From CAVXZE01 sp964615365 (lineage in GTDB: Bacteria > Myxococcota_A > UBA9160 > UBA6930): a stretch of DNA of 64,000 nucleotides. The DNA lies in the NCBI GenBank assembly GCA_964615365.1, contig CAZTOU010000007.1, positions 1-64,000 of the forward strand. The letters run 5' to 3'. The notes beneath the pieces were generated by a model that ran no database searches, was not told where the DNA came from, and was given only the letters and a program-made list of their open reading frames with translations. A program made the position numbers and the translations under genes. Positions 8,265 to 17,547 of this stretch are shown here, piece by piece (within the stretch, counting starts at the first letter, position 1; each line of letters starts with the position of its first letter).

Positions 8265-9987
8265 CGTGGCGCGCAGCGATGTATCCGAAGGCCATCGCCG
8301 GGCCGATGGTCGCACCTGCGCCCGGATAGCCGTCGCCCATCACCGAGGCCGAGCAGTTGCCCGTCGCGTACAGGCCTTCTATGGGGGAGTCGTCCTCACG
8401 GAGCACGCGAGCGTGGGAATCGGTGCGCAGGCCGCCCTTGGTGCCGAGATCACCGGGAAACGACTTGATCGCATAGTAAGGCGGGTTGCACAGGGGAGCC
8501 AGGCACGGGTTCGGCTTGATGGCGGGATCGCTGTAGAAGCGGTCGATGGGCTTCTCCCCTTTGTGGAAGTCGGGGTCCCTCCCGGCGACGGCATGGCGGT
8601 TGTACCTCTCGACCTCCGCCTCGAGACCTTCGGCGTCGATCCCGCACTGCTCGGCCAGTCCCCTCAAGCTGTGCGACGCCTTCAGGAATCCACTCTTCAC
8701 GTACTTCCCCGTCGGCAGTCCCGGCATGACGGGGCCCATGGGATATCTGCGATGGTATCGGTGGTCGGCGATCAGGTAGGCCGGGATGGTGCCGCCTTCC
8801 CGGGTGTGGTTGGCGAACTGGGCGTTCGCGACGTCCGGGTATGGTGCAGCTTCGTTCGTGAAGCGCCTGCCCTTCGAGTTGACCATGATCGTGCCGGGGA
8901 GCGAGCGATCGACGAGGATGAACCAGGGCAAGGACGATCCGGGATTCCTTGCGATCTCCGTCCACCAGGCATCCTTCGAGTACCAGGGCATGGAGCCACC
9001 CGGGACCATGGTGGTCGGCATCCACCAAGCCTGATCCATCAGGCCGACGGCCCCGCCCACTTCGATCCCCATCTGAATGCCGTCGCCGGTGTTGTCGGGA
9101 TTCCCGTTCGACCAGTCGGTGCAGACCGGCGGGGGCTGATACCTCTCGCGCATGGCCTGGTTCTTCTCAAACCCGCCCGAAGCGAGAAGGACCCCCCGGT
9201 TCGCCAAGATGCGGATCGTCCGGCCCTCTCTCTCGGCCTCCACACCCATCACGCGACCACTTTCGACGATCAGGCGGCGAACCCGGGTTTCAAGCCAAAG
9301 GGGCACCCGTCGGTCGGCCAAGGACAGGCGCAAGCGGGCGATGAGCGCGTTGCCCAGCGTCAGCCGTGTGTCGGTCCTGGAGAGCGAGCGGAGGGGATTC
9401 AGGCAGTACGATGCGAAACGCCAGCCGCTGATCAGTCGAGCCCGCACCGAGGCGCTCATCAGCACACGGGCCTCGGCGGCCGTGAGCATCCACCTCCCCC
9501 ATACCACCTCCTGGGCGGGGGGGACGCCAAGCTGCTTCCACATCCCCTTCAGCTGCCGGGCGTTCAAGGGGACGGGCTCGATGGTGCGACCGCCGTGCGG
9601 CCTGCTCCCCTCGATCTCGGCGTAGTAGTCGGGATACTCCGGCACGATCTGGAATCGCACGTGGCTGTGCTCTTCCAGGTAGCGGACCATCTCCGATACG
9701 CCGTCAACGAAGGCCCGCAGCCGCTGTTCGGAGACCTTTCCCGAAGTGAGCGCCTCGAGGTAAGCGAGGGCGGCTTTCGGACAGTCCGGCGAGCCCTCGC
9801 GCTCCATCAGGGGGTTGTTCGGCGCCCAGATCGATCCGCCGGACATGGCGGTCGAGCCGCCGTATTGGGCGCTCTTCTCGACAACCAGCACATCGCTGCC
9901 CAGGTCGCTCGCCATCAGCGCGGCCGTCATGCCCCCGCCGCCCGATCCGACCACCACCAGATCCGTCCTGTAGTCCCAGTAGCTCAC
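8230..9987 (-). CDS. FAD-dependent dehydrogenase, 3-ketosteroid Delta1-dehydrogenase-like
   Basis: About 585 residues from the GTG at 9987. The dinucleotide-binding motif VVVGSGGGG begins near residue 11, followed by VVEKSAQYGGSTAMSGG, typical of the KstD/fumarate-reductase flavoprotein family. Near the C terminus are PPYYAIKSFPGDLGTKGG and GYPGAGATIGPAMAFGY; the Tyr and Gly around PGDLGTKGG match conserved active-site positions of KstD enzymes. The likely reaction is 1,2-desaturation of a 3-keto ring. In-frame TTG/ATG starts upstream (10224, 10074) would run into the divergent regulator. The last residues (SERCAERDPR) look non-native, because the gene end runs into a fragment of another gene. 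Confidence 0.85.
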   Translation of the reverse strand: MSYWDYRTDLVVVGSGGGGMTAALMASDLGSDVLVVEKSAQYGGSTAMSGGSIWAPNNPLMEREGSPDCPKAALAYLEALTSGKVSEQRLRAFVDGVSEMVRYLEEHSHVRFQIVPEYPDYYAEIEGSRPHGGRTIEPVPLNARQLKGMWKQLGVPPAQEVVWGRWMLTAAEARVLMSASVRARLISGWRFASYCLNPLRSLSRTDTRLTLGNALIARLRLSLADRRVPLWLETRVRRLIVESGRVMGVEAEREGRTIRILANRGVLLASGGFEKNQAMRERYQPPPVCTDWSNGNPDNTGDGIQMGIEVGGAVGLMDQAWWMPTTMVPGGSMPWYSKDAWWTEIARNPGSSLPWFILVDRSLPGTIMVNSKGRRFTNEAAPYPDVANAQFANHTREGGTIPAYLIADHRYHRRYPMGPVMPGLPTGKYVKSGFLKASHSLRGLAEQCGIDAEGLEAEVERYNRHAVAGRDPDFHKGEKPIDRFYSDPAIKPNPCLAPLCNPPYYAIKSFPGDLGTKGGLRTDSHARVLREDDSPIEGLYATGNCSASVMGDGYPGAGATIGPAMAFGYIAARHASERCAERDPR

Positions 9988-10135
9988 CTGCGCCGCCCGC
10001 CAACTGTTTGAATTTGAAGAGAATAGGGTCCCACCAGCACCCTTCCGGCTCGATTCATTGACCGATCCGGTCATAATCGGGACATTTGCGGCCACTCGCG
10101 GTCGAATCACAATGCGCGGAGATACCCTCGTGCCG
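9988..10135. promoter_or_regulatory. Divergent intergenic control region
   Basis: The gap separates the minus-strand KstD-like gene from the plus-strand AraC-type regulator gene. It is visibly more A/T-rich (TTTGAATTTGAAGAGAATAG near 10009-10028) than the flanks. A divergent promoter with the regulator acting on both genes would be the usual arrangement. No clear operator was identified. Confidence 0.45.
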
Positions 10136-11161
10136 ATGCGCGAACTCCAGCAGCGGAGTGGGCTCCGGATCTCGGCCGGCCTGGCCCTCCCGATCGTCAG
10201 CCAACTGCGAGAAGCGGGAGCCAACGTCGACCGCCTGCTCCGCCCGCTCGGCGTCTCCGAGGAGCGCCTTCACCTACCGGAGGCCCGCATCTCCCACTCC
10301 ACTTGGATCGACCTGCTGGAGGCAGGCCGGGCGGTCACCGGGGATCCGCACTTCGGAATCCACGCCGCGGCGCGGCTGGGGCCGGGGCTGATGCACCTGA
10401 TCGGTCACCTCGCCGGCAGCGAGAAGACGGCGCACGAAGCCTTCTCGGTCACGTCGCGCTACCTGCGCGTACTTCACGAGGGGATCGCCATCGCCCTCGA
10501 CCGCCACGGCGAGTTCGCCTCCTGCAGACTGGTCACGGTGGAGGGCCTGCGGCTGCCCCCCATCGCCACAGAGTTCCTGCTGGCGCAGTGGGTCTGTTAC
10601 GGGCACAACGTGATCGGCGAGGTCGAACACGAGCTCAGCGAAGTCCGATTCGCACATCCCGCAGGTGCCGGGCTAGGCGAGTACCAGCGGCTCTTCCGAG
10701 CACGGGTGGTATTTGACGCCCAGTACGACGAGTTGTTCTTCCCGGCTTGGAACCTGGAGCTGCCGATGGTGAACGCGGATGCGGTTCTGGCAGCGGTGCT
10801 CGCAGAGAAGGCCGAGCGGCTTCTCGCGCAGTTTTCCGATCCGCCTTCCCTCACGAGCGAGGTCCGGACGTGGCTGGTCAAGCAGCTTCAGGGTGGTAGC
10901 CCGCGAGTCGACACGCTGGCGAGGCATCTTCACATGAGCGAGCGAACGCTACGTCGTCGTCTTCGCGAAGAGGGCACGAGCTTCAAGCGGATTCTCGATC
11001 AGCTGCGCCGCGAGCTCGCGATCGGCTACGTGCAGGAGCGACAACTCTCCACCGGAGAGATCGCTTTTCTACTGCACTATTCGGAGCCGAGTGCGTTCCA
11101 GCGTGCCTTCAAGCGCTGGACGAAGCTCACCCCATGGGAGTATCGAGGTCGCCAGCCCTGA
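10136..11161 (+). CDS. AraC-family transcriptional regulator
   Basis: About 341 residues. The N-terminal two thirds resemble the arabinose-binding-like domain of the OruR/AraC group (SGLRISAGLALPIVSQLREAG at the start). The C-terminal about 85 residues contain two helix-turn-helix units: DTLARHLHMSERTLRRRLR and then IAFLLHYSEPSAFQRAFKRW, ending in the LTPWEYR signature. It is divergent from the KstD-like dehydrogenase and is the best candidate for its regulator. Start choice among 10058, 10112 and 10136 is uncertain; 10136 keeps the intergenic region free. The reductase gene follows 40 bp downstream. Confidence 0.9.
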   Translation: MRELQQRSGLRISAGLALPIVSQLREAGANVDRLLRPLGVSEERLHLPEARISHSTWIDLLEAGRAVTGDPHFGIHAAARLGPGLMHLIGHLAGSEKTAHEAFSVTSRYLRVLHEGIAIALDRHGEFASCRLVTVEGLRLPPIATEFLLAQWVCYGHNVIGEVEHELSEVRFAHPAGAGLGEYQRLFRARVVFDAQYDELFFPAWNLELPMVNADAVLAAVLAEKAERLLAQFSDPPSLTSEVRTWLVKQLQGGSPRVDTLARHLHMSERTLRRRLREEGTSFKRILDQLRRELAIGYVQERQLSTGEIAFLLHYSEPSAFQRAFKRWTKLTPWEYRGRQP

Positions 11162-11201
11162 TCGGGGCCACGACCCCGAATCGGAGCATCCCGGATCGGA
11201 C

Positions 11202-11717
11202 ATGCGAGAGCAAAGCGCGAGTGGCTTCAGCGGGTGGCTGGAACGGCGGATGAACACCCTGATCTGCTGGATCACGGACGTGAACATGTGGCTGCTCTCG
11301 CGTTCCCACGGCAGGATCGGCAAGCGCTTCCTCGGAGTTCCCGTGCTCCGCCTCACCACCGTCGGCCGGAGCTCGGGAGAGGCGCGCACGACGCCCCTCT
11401 TCTACCTGCGGGAGGGAGAGCGTCTCGTGCTGGTTGCATCCAGGGGCGGCACCTCCCGACATCCCGACTGGTACCAGAACATCGAGCGCAACCCTCAGGT
11501 AGCAGTTCAGATCGAGCAGGAGACGCGGGGAATGACGGCCCGGACAGCGACCGAGCACGAGGCGCAGGAGCTGTGGCCGAAGCTCGTCTCGATGTTCCCG
11601 ATCTGGGAGAGATTCCAGCAATACAGCAGCCGCAGCTTCCCGGTGGTGATTCTCTCTCCCTGCGGCGGAGACCCCGCTGAGCAGTTCTCTCGGGCGAACC
11701 CGACAGGGGCCGCATAG
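11202..11717 (+). CDS. DDN-like F420-dependent nitroreductase family protein
   Basis: 171 residues with the split-barrel pattern of the deazaflavin-dependent nitroreductase family: LGVPVLRLTTVGRSSGEART, then the strand FYLREGERLVLVASRGG, then HPDWYQNIERNPQVAVQI. In mycobacteria such proteins use reduced F420 to reduce quinones or unsaturated substrates. No F420 biosynthesis gene is in this window, so cofactor use is inference. The gene follows the AraC-type regulator and may be co-transcribed with it. ATG 11202 is chosen because the family fold begins shortly after it. Confidence 0.86.
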   Translation: MREQSASGFSGWLERRMNTLICWITDVNMWLLSRSHGRIGKRFLGVPVLRLTTVGRSSGEARTTPLFYLREGERLVLVASRGGTSRHPDWYQNIERNPQVAVQIEQETRGMTARTATEHEAQELWPKLVSMFPIWERFQQYSSRSFPVVILSPCGGDPAEQFSRANPTGAA

Positions 11718-11728
11718 GCGGGTGCGGG

Positions 11729-12646
11729 CTACCGCTCCCTCCAGTCGATCCCGGAGAGGGAAGCCAGGGCGAGGTGGAGAGCCTGGGTGCCATCGCGCCG
11801 GTGTCCCTGAGCCACCAGGGCGAGGTACAGCTGATGGGCCAGCGCCAGTCCCGGCAGTGAGAGCCCCATGCGCTTGGCCTCGTCCAGCGCGATCCCCATG
11901 TCCTTGACGAAGTGCTCGACGAAGAAGCCGGGGTCGAAGTCGTCCTCCATGATCCGCTTCCCGAGATTCGAGAGCGACCAGCTGCCCGCCGCTCCGGAGG
12001 CCACCGACTCCATCACCGTCTCCAGATCGAGCCCGGCCCGATAGCCGTAGAGCAGCCCCTCGCAGACCCCGATCATGGTCGTGGCAATCACGATCTGATT
12101 GACCATCTTGGTGTGCTGACCGGCGCCCGGTCCGCCCTGGCGAACGATCGTCTTGCCCATTGCCCGCCAGCAGGGCATCAACGCCTCGACCGCCTCCTCG
12201 TCACCCCCGATCATGATCGACAGCCTGGCCTCCCGGGCACCGACGTCGCCTCCAGAGACGGGAGCGTCGACGCTGATCGCTCCCGCCTGTGCGGCCGCCT
12301 CGGCGATTCGGATGGCGAGCGAAGGCTGGCTGGTGGTCATGTCGACGATGAGCCTTCCCTCACCGCAGCCGGCCAGGACGCCGTCCTCGTCGAGGATCAC
12401 GCTCTCGACATCGCTCGGGTAGCCCACCATCGTGAACACAACCTCGGACGCCTCGGCGACGTCCTTGGGCGTCCGGGCCCATTCGGCCCCGCGATCGAGC
12501 AGAGCCTGGGCCTTGTCGCGGCTGCGGTTGTGGACGGTGATCGCGAAGCCCGCCTCTAGCAGGTGGCCGCACATGCTCGACCCCATCACACCCGTTCCGA
12601 TCCAGCCGATCCGCGTCTTCCCGGGCTCCACACTGCTCACCGCCAT
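11729..12646 (-). CDS. Beta-hydroxyacid dehydrogenase (3-hydroxyisobutyrate dehydrogenase family)
   Basis: 305 residues. The Rossmann motif GWIGTGVMG is at residues 14-22. Family signatures DMTTSQP (about 102), DAPVSGG (about 127-133) and the catalytic Lys180 in GAGQHTKMVNQ are all present. It oxidises a beta-hydroxy acid with NAD(P), as in valine or methyl-branched acid breakdown. It lies 27 bp downstream of two CaiB genes on the same strand. A DNA copy of its codons 77-99 occurs at 8195-8264. Confidence 0.92.
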   Translation of the reverse strand: MAVSSVEPGKTRIGWIGTGVMGSSMCGHLLEAGFAITVHNRSRDKAQALLDRGAEWARTPKDVAEASEVVFTMVGYPSDVESVILDEDGVLAGCGEGRLIVDMTTSQPSLAIRIAEAAAQAGAISVDAPVSGGDVGAREARLSIMIGGDEEAVEALMPCWRAMGKTIVRQGGPGAGQHTKMVNQIVIATTMIGVCEGLLYGYRAGLDLETVMESVASGAAGSWSLSNLGKRIMEDDFDPGFFVEHFVKDMGIALDEAKRMGLSLPGLALAHQLYLALVAQGHRRDGTQALHLALASLSGIDWRER

Positions 12647-12673
12647 CCCGCGATCCTCCCCTTCCGGCCAGTT

Positions 12674-13927
12674 TCATCCCTCATCGTCGCCCTCGATGGC
12701 ACCCACGTCCATGGCGAGGCGGATCTCCTCCCGCGTCATCCCGAGCAGCTCGCCGAACACGTACTCGTTGTCCTCTCCCACCGCCGCCCCGGCGCGCCCG
12801 CTGCGCCCAGGCGTTCCGGTCAGTCCCAGGGGAATGCCGGCAGCGATGACGGTCCCCTTCTTCAGGTGCGGAACCTCTTCGAAGAAATGTCGCTCCGCCA
12901 GCTGGCGATCGCGGTGCATCTGGTCCTCGGTGTTCTGCACCACGCCGGCCGCGACGCCCGCCCCCTGCAGCGCCGCCATCACCTCGTACTCGCCGCGACT
13001 CGCCGTCCATTGTTCGATCAGGCCGTCGAGGATCTCGGCGTTCTCCAGCCGTGACGAGAGCGTCGAGAAGCGCCGATCGGTCCGCCACTCCGGGTGACTG
13101 AGTACCTGGCAGAAGCTCTCCCACTCCGCTTCGCTCGACACGGAGACGGCACACCACCTGTCCTCACCCCTGCACCGGTAGCAACCGTGCGGAGCCGCAC
13201 GCAGCGAGCGGTTGCCCAGGCTCCGCGGCTCCTCTCCGTTGGCCAGGTACTCCAGCATCACGTCACCGATCACCCCGATCGTCGCCTCGGTCTGAGAGAG
13301 GCTGATGTGCTGGCCTTCACCGGTCCGCGAGCGGTGGTCGAGCGCGCACATCACCGCAAAGAGCCCGTGGAGAGCGCTCAAGGTGTCGGGATACGCGTAC
13401 TGGGTCATCGTGCATCCCCGTCCCGGAAAGCCCGAGAGGCTGGAGAGGCCCGAGAGGGCCTCGAGGTTCGGGCCCCAGCTGACGTAGCGGCGATGGGGAC
13501 CCCGATCGCCGTAGCCGGAGGTGCTGAGCATCACGATGTCCGGCTTCACCCGGCGAAGCTCCGGGTAGCCGAGCCCGAGCTTCTCCATCACGCCAGCGCT
13601 CTGGTTCTCGACCACTACGTCGCAGGCCGCGACCAGGCGCTTGGCGATCTCCACCGCCTCCGGACGAGTCAGGTCGAGTGCCACGAAGCGCTTGCCCGCG
13701 TTCCAGTCGGTGAACCAAGGGGAGAGCTGGGGCTGCACGCCCATCTCGGGTGCCCGGGGCGGCACGTATCCGCGCACCACGTCGAGGCGCTTCCGCGACT
13801 CGACCCGGATCACCTCCGCGCCACAGAAGGCCATGATCCTTCCGATCCAGGGGCCGGCGAGGGCCGCTGCGAACTCGACCACGCGGAGGTCTCCGAGCGC
13901 CTGTGCCGTCCGGCCCGCGCCCCGCAT
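12674..13927 (-). CDS. CaiB/BaiF family CoA transferase (family III), copy 1
   Basis: 417 residues. The N-terminal Rossmann part reads LRVVEFAAALAGPWIGRIMAFCGAEVIRVES, followed by NAGKRFVALDL and VVVENQSAGVMEKLGLGY, all typical of formyl-CoA transferase-like proteins. The segment GEGQHISLSQTEA places a Glu near the position where formyl-CoA transferase has its catalytic Asp; many family members differ there. Such enzymes move CoA between acids, or racemise 2-methylacyl-CoAs. The start ATG shares one base with the stop of the upstream CaiB gene (TGATG), so the two are coupled and may form a hetero-oligomer. An in-frame start at 14488 lies inside the upstream gene and is rejected. Confidence 0.9.
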   Translation of the reverse strand: MRGAGRTAQALGDLRVVEFAAALAGPWIGRIMAFCGAEVIRVESRKRLDVVRGYVPPRAPEMGVQPQLSPWFTDWNAGKRFVALDLTRPEAVEIAKRLVAACDVVVENQSAGVMEKLGLGYPELRRVKPDIVMLSTSGYGDRGPHRRYVSWGPNLEALSGLSSLSGFPGRGCTMTQYAYPDTLSALHGLFAVMCALDHRSRTGEGQHISLSQTEATIGVIGDVMLEYLANGEEPRSLGNRSLRAAPHGCYRCRGEDRWCAVSVSSEAEWESFCQVLSHPEWRTDRRFSTLSSRLENAEILDGLIEQWTASRGEYEVMAALQGAGVAAGVVQNTEDQMHRDRQLAERHFFEEVPHLKKGTVIAAGIPLGLTGTPGRSGRAGAAVGEDNEYVFGELLGMTREEIRLAMDVGAIEGDDEG

Positions 13928-15144
13928 CAGATCACCCCGGCCTCTTCGAGGGAGCGGAGCTCTTCGCCGGCGAGGCCGAGCTCCTCGCAGTACACCTCCT
14001 GGTTGTGCTCGCCCACCGCCGGGGCCGGAAGCGCGATGCGCCAGGGGGTGGCGGAGTGCCGGTAGGGCGCTCCCGGGTACTCGAGAACACCCCTTCCCGG
14101 ATCCTCGACCCCGACGAGATAGTCCCTGGCGACGAGATGGGCGTCCCGCGCCACGGCCGCGGCGGTGTTCACCGGCGCGAAGGCGATGTGCCGCGCCTGG
14201 CCCTCGTGGTAGATCTCCTCGACCGTGAACCGAGAGGTGAGCTCGGAGATGAAGAGGTCCAGCAGCTCCCGGTAGGGCTGCCTCGCCGAGGAGGGACCCT
14301 CGAACATGGGATCGAGGACCTCCTGGTTGCCCGTTACCTCGTGGATCCACTCCGCCAGGGCCTGCCAGTGAAGGGGCCGGTTGACCATCAGATAGATCAT
14401 GCCGTCGCTGCAGGGATACGCGCCCGAGGGCACCGAGGCGAAGAGACCCGTCCCCCGGCGTCTGGGAATGATCCCGTCGTCGAGCCACTTGCCCACCCCG
14501 CAGATGTGAGACACGGAGACGGTGGCCTCCTCCACCGAGATGTCGACGTGCTGGCCCTCCCCGCTGATCGCGCTCCGGTGGAGCGCGATCAGGCTGCTCA
14601 CCGCCGCGAACGTCGACGCCATCATGTGGGCCTGGGAGCCGGCCAGCTTCACCGGGGGATCTTCTTCCTCGCCCACGACGTACATCGATCCGCCGAGTGC
14701 ACTCGCCACGATTTCCGAGGACTTGAAGCTCCGATGGGGCCCGGTCTGTCCGAAATCGGTAACCGAGGTGAGCACCAGCCCGGGATTCCGCTCACGAAGA
14801 CTCCCGTATCCAAGACCGAGGTCCGGGAGGAAACCCGGCGGAAAGGTCTCCAGGACCAGATCCGCGGTCTCGACGAGTCGCAGGAGGAGTTCCCGCCCTT
14901 CCGCCCTCCGGATATCGAGCGTCACGCCGCGCTTGCTGGTGTTGGTGTAGAGGAAGAACAGGCTCCTCTCGGGGTGGGGCTGGTCTCCCCAGAAGGGAGG
15001 GATCTCCCGGGTGGCGTCGCCGCCGGGGCGCTCGATCTTGATCACGTCGGCGCCCATGTCGGCGAGGAGCTTGCCGCAATAGACGCCCCTCTCGTCGGCC
15101 AGCTCGAGAACCCGCCTTCCAGCGAGGGCGCGCGCTGCCGTCAC
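13927..15144 (-). CDS. CaiB/BaiF family CoA transferase (family III), copy 2
   Basis: 405 residues. GRRVLELADERGVYCGKLLADMGADVIKIERP opens the family fold, followed by NTSKRGVTLDI and ETFPPGFLPDLGLGY. The GEGQHVDISVEEA segment carries Glu where some relatives have Asp. It sits between an acyl-CoA dehydrogenase gene (12 bp upstream) and CaiB copy 1 (1-bp overlap). Two neighbouring, clearly different CaiB proteins suggest either separate CoA-transfer steps or a two-subunit enzyme. Confidence 0.9.
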   Translation of the reverse strand: MTAARALAGRRVLELADERGVYCGKLLADMGADVIKIERPGGDATREIPPFWGDQPHPERSLFFLYTNTSKRGVTLDIRRAEGRELLLRLVETADLVLETFPPGFLPDLGLGYGSLRERNPGLVLTSVTDFGQTGPHRSFKSSEIVASALGGSMYVVGEEEDPPVKLAGSQAHMMASTFAAVSSLIALHRSAISGEGQHVDISVEEATVSVSHICGVGKWLDDGIIPRRRGTGLFASVPSGAYPCSDGMIYLMVNRPLHWQALAEWIHEVTGNQEVLDPMFEGPSSARQPYRELLDLFISELTSRFTVEEIYHEGQARHIAFAPVNTAAAVARDAHLVARDYLVGVEDPGRGVLEYPGAPYRHSATPWRIALPAPAVGEHNQEVYCEELGLAGEELRSLEEAGVI

Positions 15145-15156
15145 CGCGACGGTGTC

Positions 15157-16293
15157 CTAGGCGACCGCCCGGTCCAGAACGTCTCTCGCAATCAGCTCCT
15201 CCAGATACCGCGTGTCCCACCACGAAAGCTGCAGCTGCTTGGCCCGGCGGAAGTAGAGCTGGATGTCGTACTCGAGGGTGAAGCCGACGCCACCCCAGAC
15301 CTGCACACACATCGCCGTCATGTCCCGGTAGGTCTGACAGGCGAAGAGCTTGGCCATGGGCGCCAGGCGGTCGACGGATTTGCCCACGGATCGGGCCCAC
15401 GCCGCCTCCCAGACCAGCGTCATTCCTCCGTCGACCTCGGTGGACGCGTCGGCCAGATAGTGGGAGATGGCCTGGAAGGCGCCGAGCGGCTTCCCGAACT
15501 GCTCGCGCTCCTTGGTGTACTCCACCGTGATCTCGAGTGCTCGCTCCGCACCTCCCAAGGCCTGGGCCGCGAGCAGGATGATCCCGTCGTGCATGACCTC
15601 GTACCAGGTCGTCCAGCCCGACCCTTCCGCACCGATTCGGTCCGTCGCGGGCACGCGCACGTCGTCGAAGCTGACCTTGTACTGGGTGTCGGAGGCCAGA
15701 CTGAGCTGCTGGGTCAATTCGACCCCCGGTGATTGCGGGTCGACCAGCAGCAGCGCGATGTCCTCTTCGCCGTCACCGGTGCGCACCAGCACCAGCAGCC
15801 GGGTCGCCGCGCTCGCGAACAGCACGTGCTGTTTGACTCCGGTGAGACGGTACTCACCTCCGTCTGGCTCCGCTCGGAGCTGCACACCGGCCGGGCCGTA
15901 GCCTCCCTTCGGCTCCAGCCAGGCGGGTGTCAGAATCGCATCCCCCGAGACGATCTTCGGCAGCCAGGCTCGCTTCTGCTCGTCACTGCCCGCCAGCACC
16001 AGCGCACCCGCGCTCATCACCGAGCTGACGAAGTGCGGGGAGGGAGCGAGCGAGCGCCCCAGCTCCGCGTACACGATCGCCCCCTCGAGAGCCGTCTGCC
16101 CCGACCCGCCGTACTCCTCCGGAATCATCAGTCCGAGCAGGTCCAGCTCCCCCAGCTGCTTCCAGAACTCCGCGGGGTAGCCGGTCGGGTCGTCCTCCAT
16201 GGCCCGAACCGCATCGATCGGGGCGAATTCCGCGCACATCCCCCGCACCATCTCTCGCAGCATCTGCTGTTCTTCAGTGAAATCCAGATCCAT
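15157..16293 (-). CDS. Acyl-CoA dehydrogenase, FadE27/FadE29-like subunit
   Basis: 378 residues with a complete acyl-CoA dehydrogenase fold (DFTEEQQMLREMVRGMCAEF at the start, PEEYGGSG, then VQVWGGVGFTLEYDIQLYFRR). The final segment LQLSWWDTRYLEELIA lacks the usual 'EGT' Glu loop. In actinobacterial steroid catabolism the heterotetrameric pairs ChsE1-ChsE2 (FadE28-FadE29) and ChsE4-ChsE5 (FadE26-FadE27) combine two dissimilar subunits, one with this kind of tail. The next upstream gene is the other subunit type, 69 bp away. Physical pairing is inference. Confidence 0.88.
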   Translation of the reverse strand: MDLDFTEEQQMLREMVRGMCAEFAPIDAVRAMEDDPTGYPAEFWKQLGELDLLGLMIPEEYGGSGQTALEGAIVYAELGRSLAPSPHFVSSVMSAGALVLAGSDEQKRAWLPKIVSGDAILTPAWLEPKGGYGPAGVQLRAEPDGGEYRLTGVKQHVLFASAATRLLVLVRTGDGEEDIALLLVDPQSPGVELTQQLSLASDTQYKVSFDDVRVPATDRIGAEGSGWTTWYEVMHDGIILLAAQALGGAERALEITVEYTKEREQFGKPLGAFQAISHYLADASTEVDGGMTLVWEAAWARSVGKSVDRLAPMAKLFACQTYRDMTAMCVQVWGGVGFTLEYDIQLYFRRAKQLQLSWWDTRYLEELIARDVLDRAVA

Positions 16294-16362
16294 TGCGGAC
16301 TCCTCGAATGTCGTCGGGTCGCGGCGGGTCGATCGGCGCGATCGGACCTCCGCGGGATCGGG

Positions 16363-17547
16363 CTAGAAGTTCTTGGGCAGGCCCAGCTTGCGGCGGGCGA
16401 TGATGTTCTTCTGGATCTCGGAGGATCCGCCGCCGATGGTCTCGACCACGGTGCAGCGATAGCTGGTGTCGGCCCTGCCGTTGATCGGGGCTTCCTCCGT
16501 GCCCACCCGGAGCTGTGCAGCGGCTCCCCCGATGTCCATCGACGCATTGGCTACGCGCACCGAATGGGTGGTGGCGAAGAGCTTGTACTGCGACGCCTCA
16601 TTGGTGGGTGGAGCCCCCCCCTTGATCGACTTCGCCACGAATCGGAGGCCGAGCACGCGAGCCACCTCGGTCTGCGTGACGAGCTGGGCAATCTTCTGGC
16701 GGATCACCGGATCTTCGCGTAGCGGCCTGCCGTCGCGCTCCTCGGTGGCCACGTACTCGCAAAGCAGATCGACCCTCCCCTGAATCGGAGCGAAGGTGAA
16801 CATCGTGAACCGCTCCAGGTCGAGGGCCTCGGAGATGTACTGGAAGCCCTTGTTCAGCTCTCCGACCCGGTACTCGTCACTCACCCAGGCGTCGTCGAAG
16901 AAGACCTGATTGGTGATCTCGCGCTCCCCGATCGTCTCCATCTTCTGGATCTCCAGGCCGGGGGCATTCATCGGCATCAGGAAGAGGGTGATCCCTTTGT
17001 GCTTGGGGGCTTCGGGATCGGTCCGCGCGCCAAACCAGTACCACTCGGCGAAGTGCGCCGAGGTGGTGAAGATCTTCTGACCGTTGAGACGCCAGCCATC
17101 GCCGTCGCGGACCGCCTTGAGCGCCATGGCGGCGGCATCGGAGCCGGCCTGGGGCTCGCTGTATCCGACCGCGAACTCGATGTCGTTCTCTAGGATCTTG
17201 GGAAGGAACTCCTGCTTGAGCTTCTCGCTGCCGCGACGGATCAGCGTCTTTCCGATGATGCCCACACCCTTGCCGATCTGGGGACAGCCCGCACCGGCCA
17301 GGCGCTCGTTCAGGAGATATTCGTAGACGCCCTCGCCTTCGCTCCCTCCGTACTCCTTCGGCCAGGTCATACCCAGCCAGCCCCGCTGGCCGATCTTCTT
17401 CATGAAGGCACGCCGCTTGGGGGTGTCCACGAGCTGGGACATGTTCTCCCGGCTCGGATCCATGACCTCGGGGTCGTAGTTCTCCTCGAGGAACCGATCG
17501 ACCTGCTCCAGAAACTCGTACTGCTCCTCCGAGAACTCGAAGTTCAT
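16363..17547 (-). CDS. Acyl-CoA dehydrogenase, FadE26/FadE28-like subunit
   Basis: 394 residues. It opens with MNFEFSEEQYEFLEQVDRFL, has WPKEYGG, the flavin-side motif YSEPQAGSDAAAMAL, and ends with ETIGGGSSEIQKNIIARRKL. In ordinary members a Glu precedes 'GT' in that last motif; here the sequence is IGGG, as in FadE26-type subunits of steroid side-chain dehydrogenases. It is first in a minus-strand operon with its partner dehydrogenase and two CaiB genes. A strong AAGGAG ribosome-binding site precedes ATG 17547. Confidence 0.9.
   Translation of the reverse strand: MNFEFSEEQYEFLEQVDRFLEENYDPEVMDPSRENMSQLVDTPKRRAFMKKIGQRGWLGMTWPKEYGGSEGEGVYEYLLNERLAGAGCPQIGKGVGIIGKTLIRRGSEKLKQEFLPKILENDIEFAVGYSEPQAGSDAAAMALKAVRDGDGWRLNGQKIFTTSAHFAEWYWFGARTDPEAPKHKGITLFLMPMNAPGLEIQKMETIGEREITNQVFFDDAWVSDEYRVGELNKGFQYISEALDLERFTMFTFAPIQGRVDLLCEYVATEERDGRPLREDPVIRQKIAQLVTQTEVARVLGLRFVAKSIKGGAPPTNEASQYKLFATTHSVRVANASMDIGGAAAQLRVGTEEAPINGRADTSYRCTVVETIGGGSSEIQKNIIARRKLGLPKNF

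Noticed and set aside
8137..10011. 624-residue plus-strand frame opposite the KstD-like gene
   Set aside because: Shadow of a flavoprotein with recognisable FAD motifs.
13903..15732. 609-residue plus-strand frame opposite CaiB copy 2
   Set aside because: Shadow of a CaiB gene with clear family motifs.
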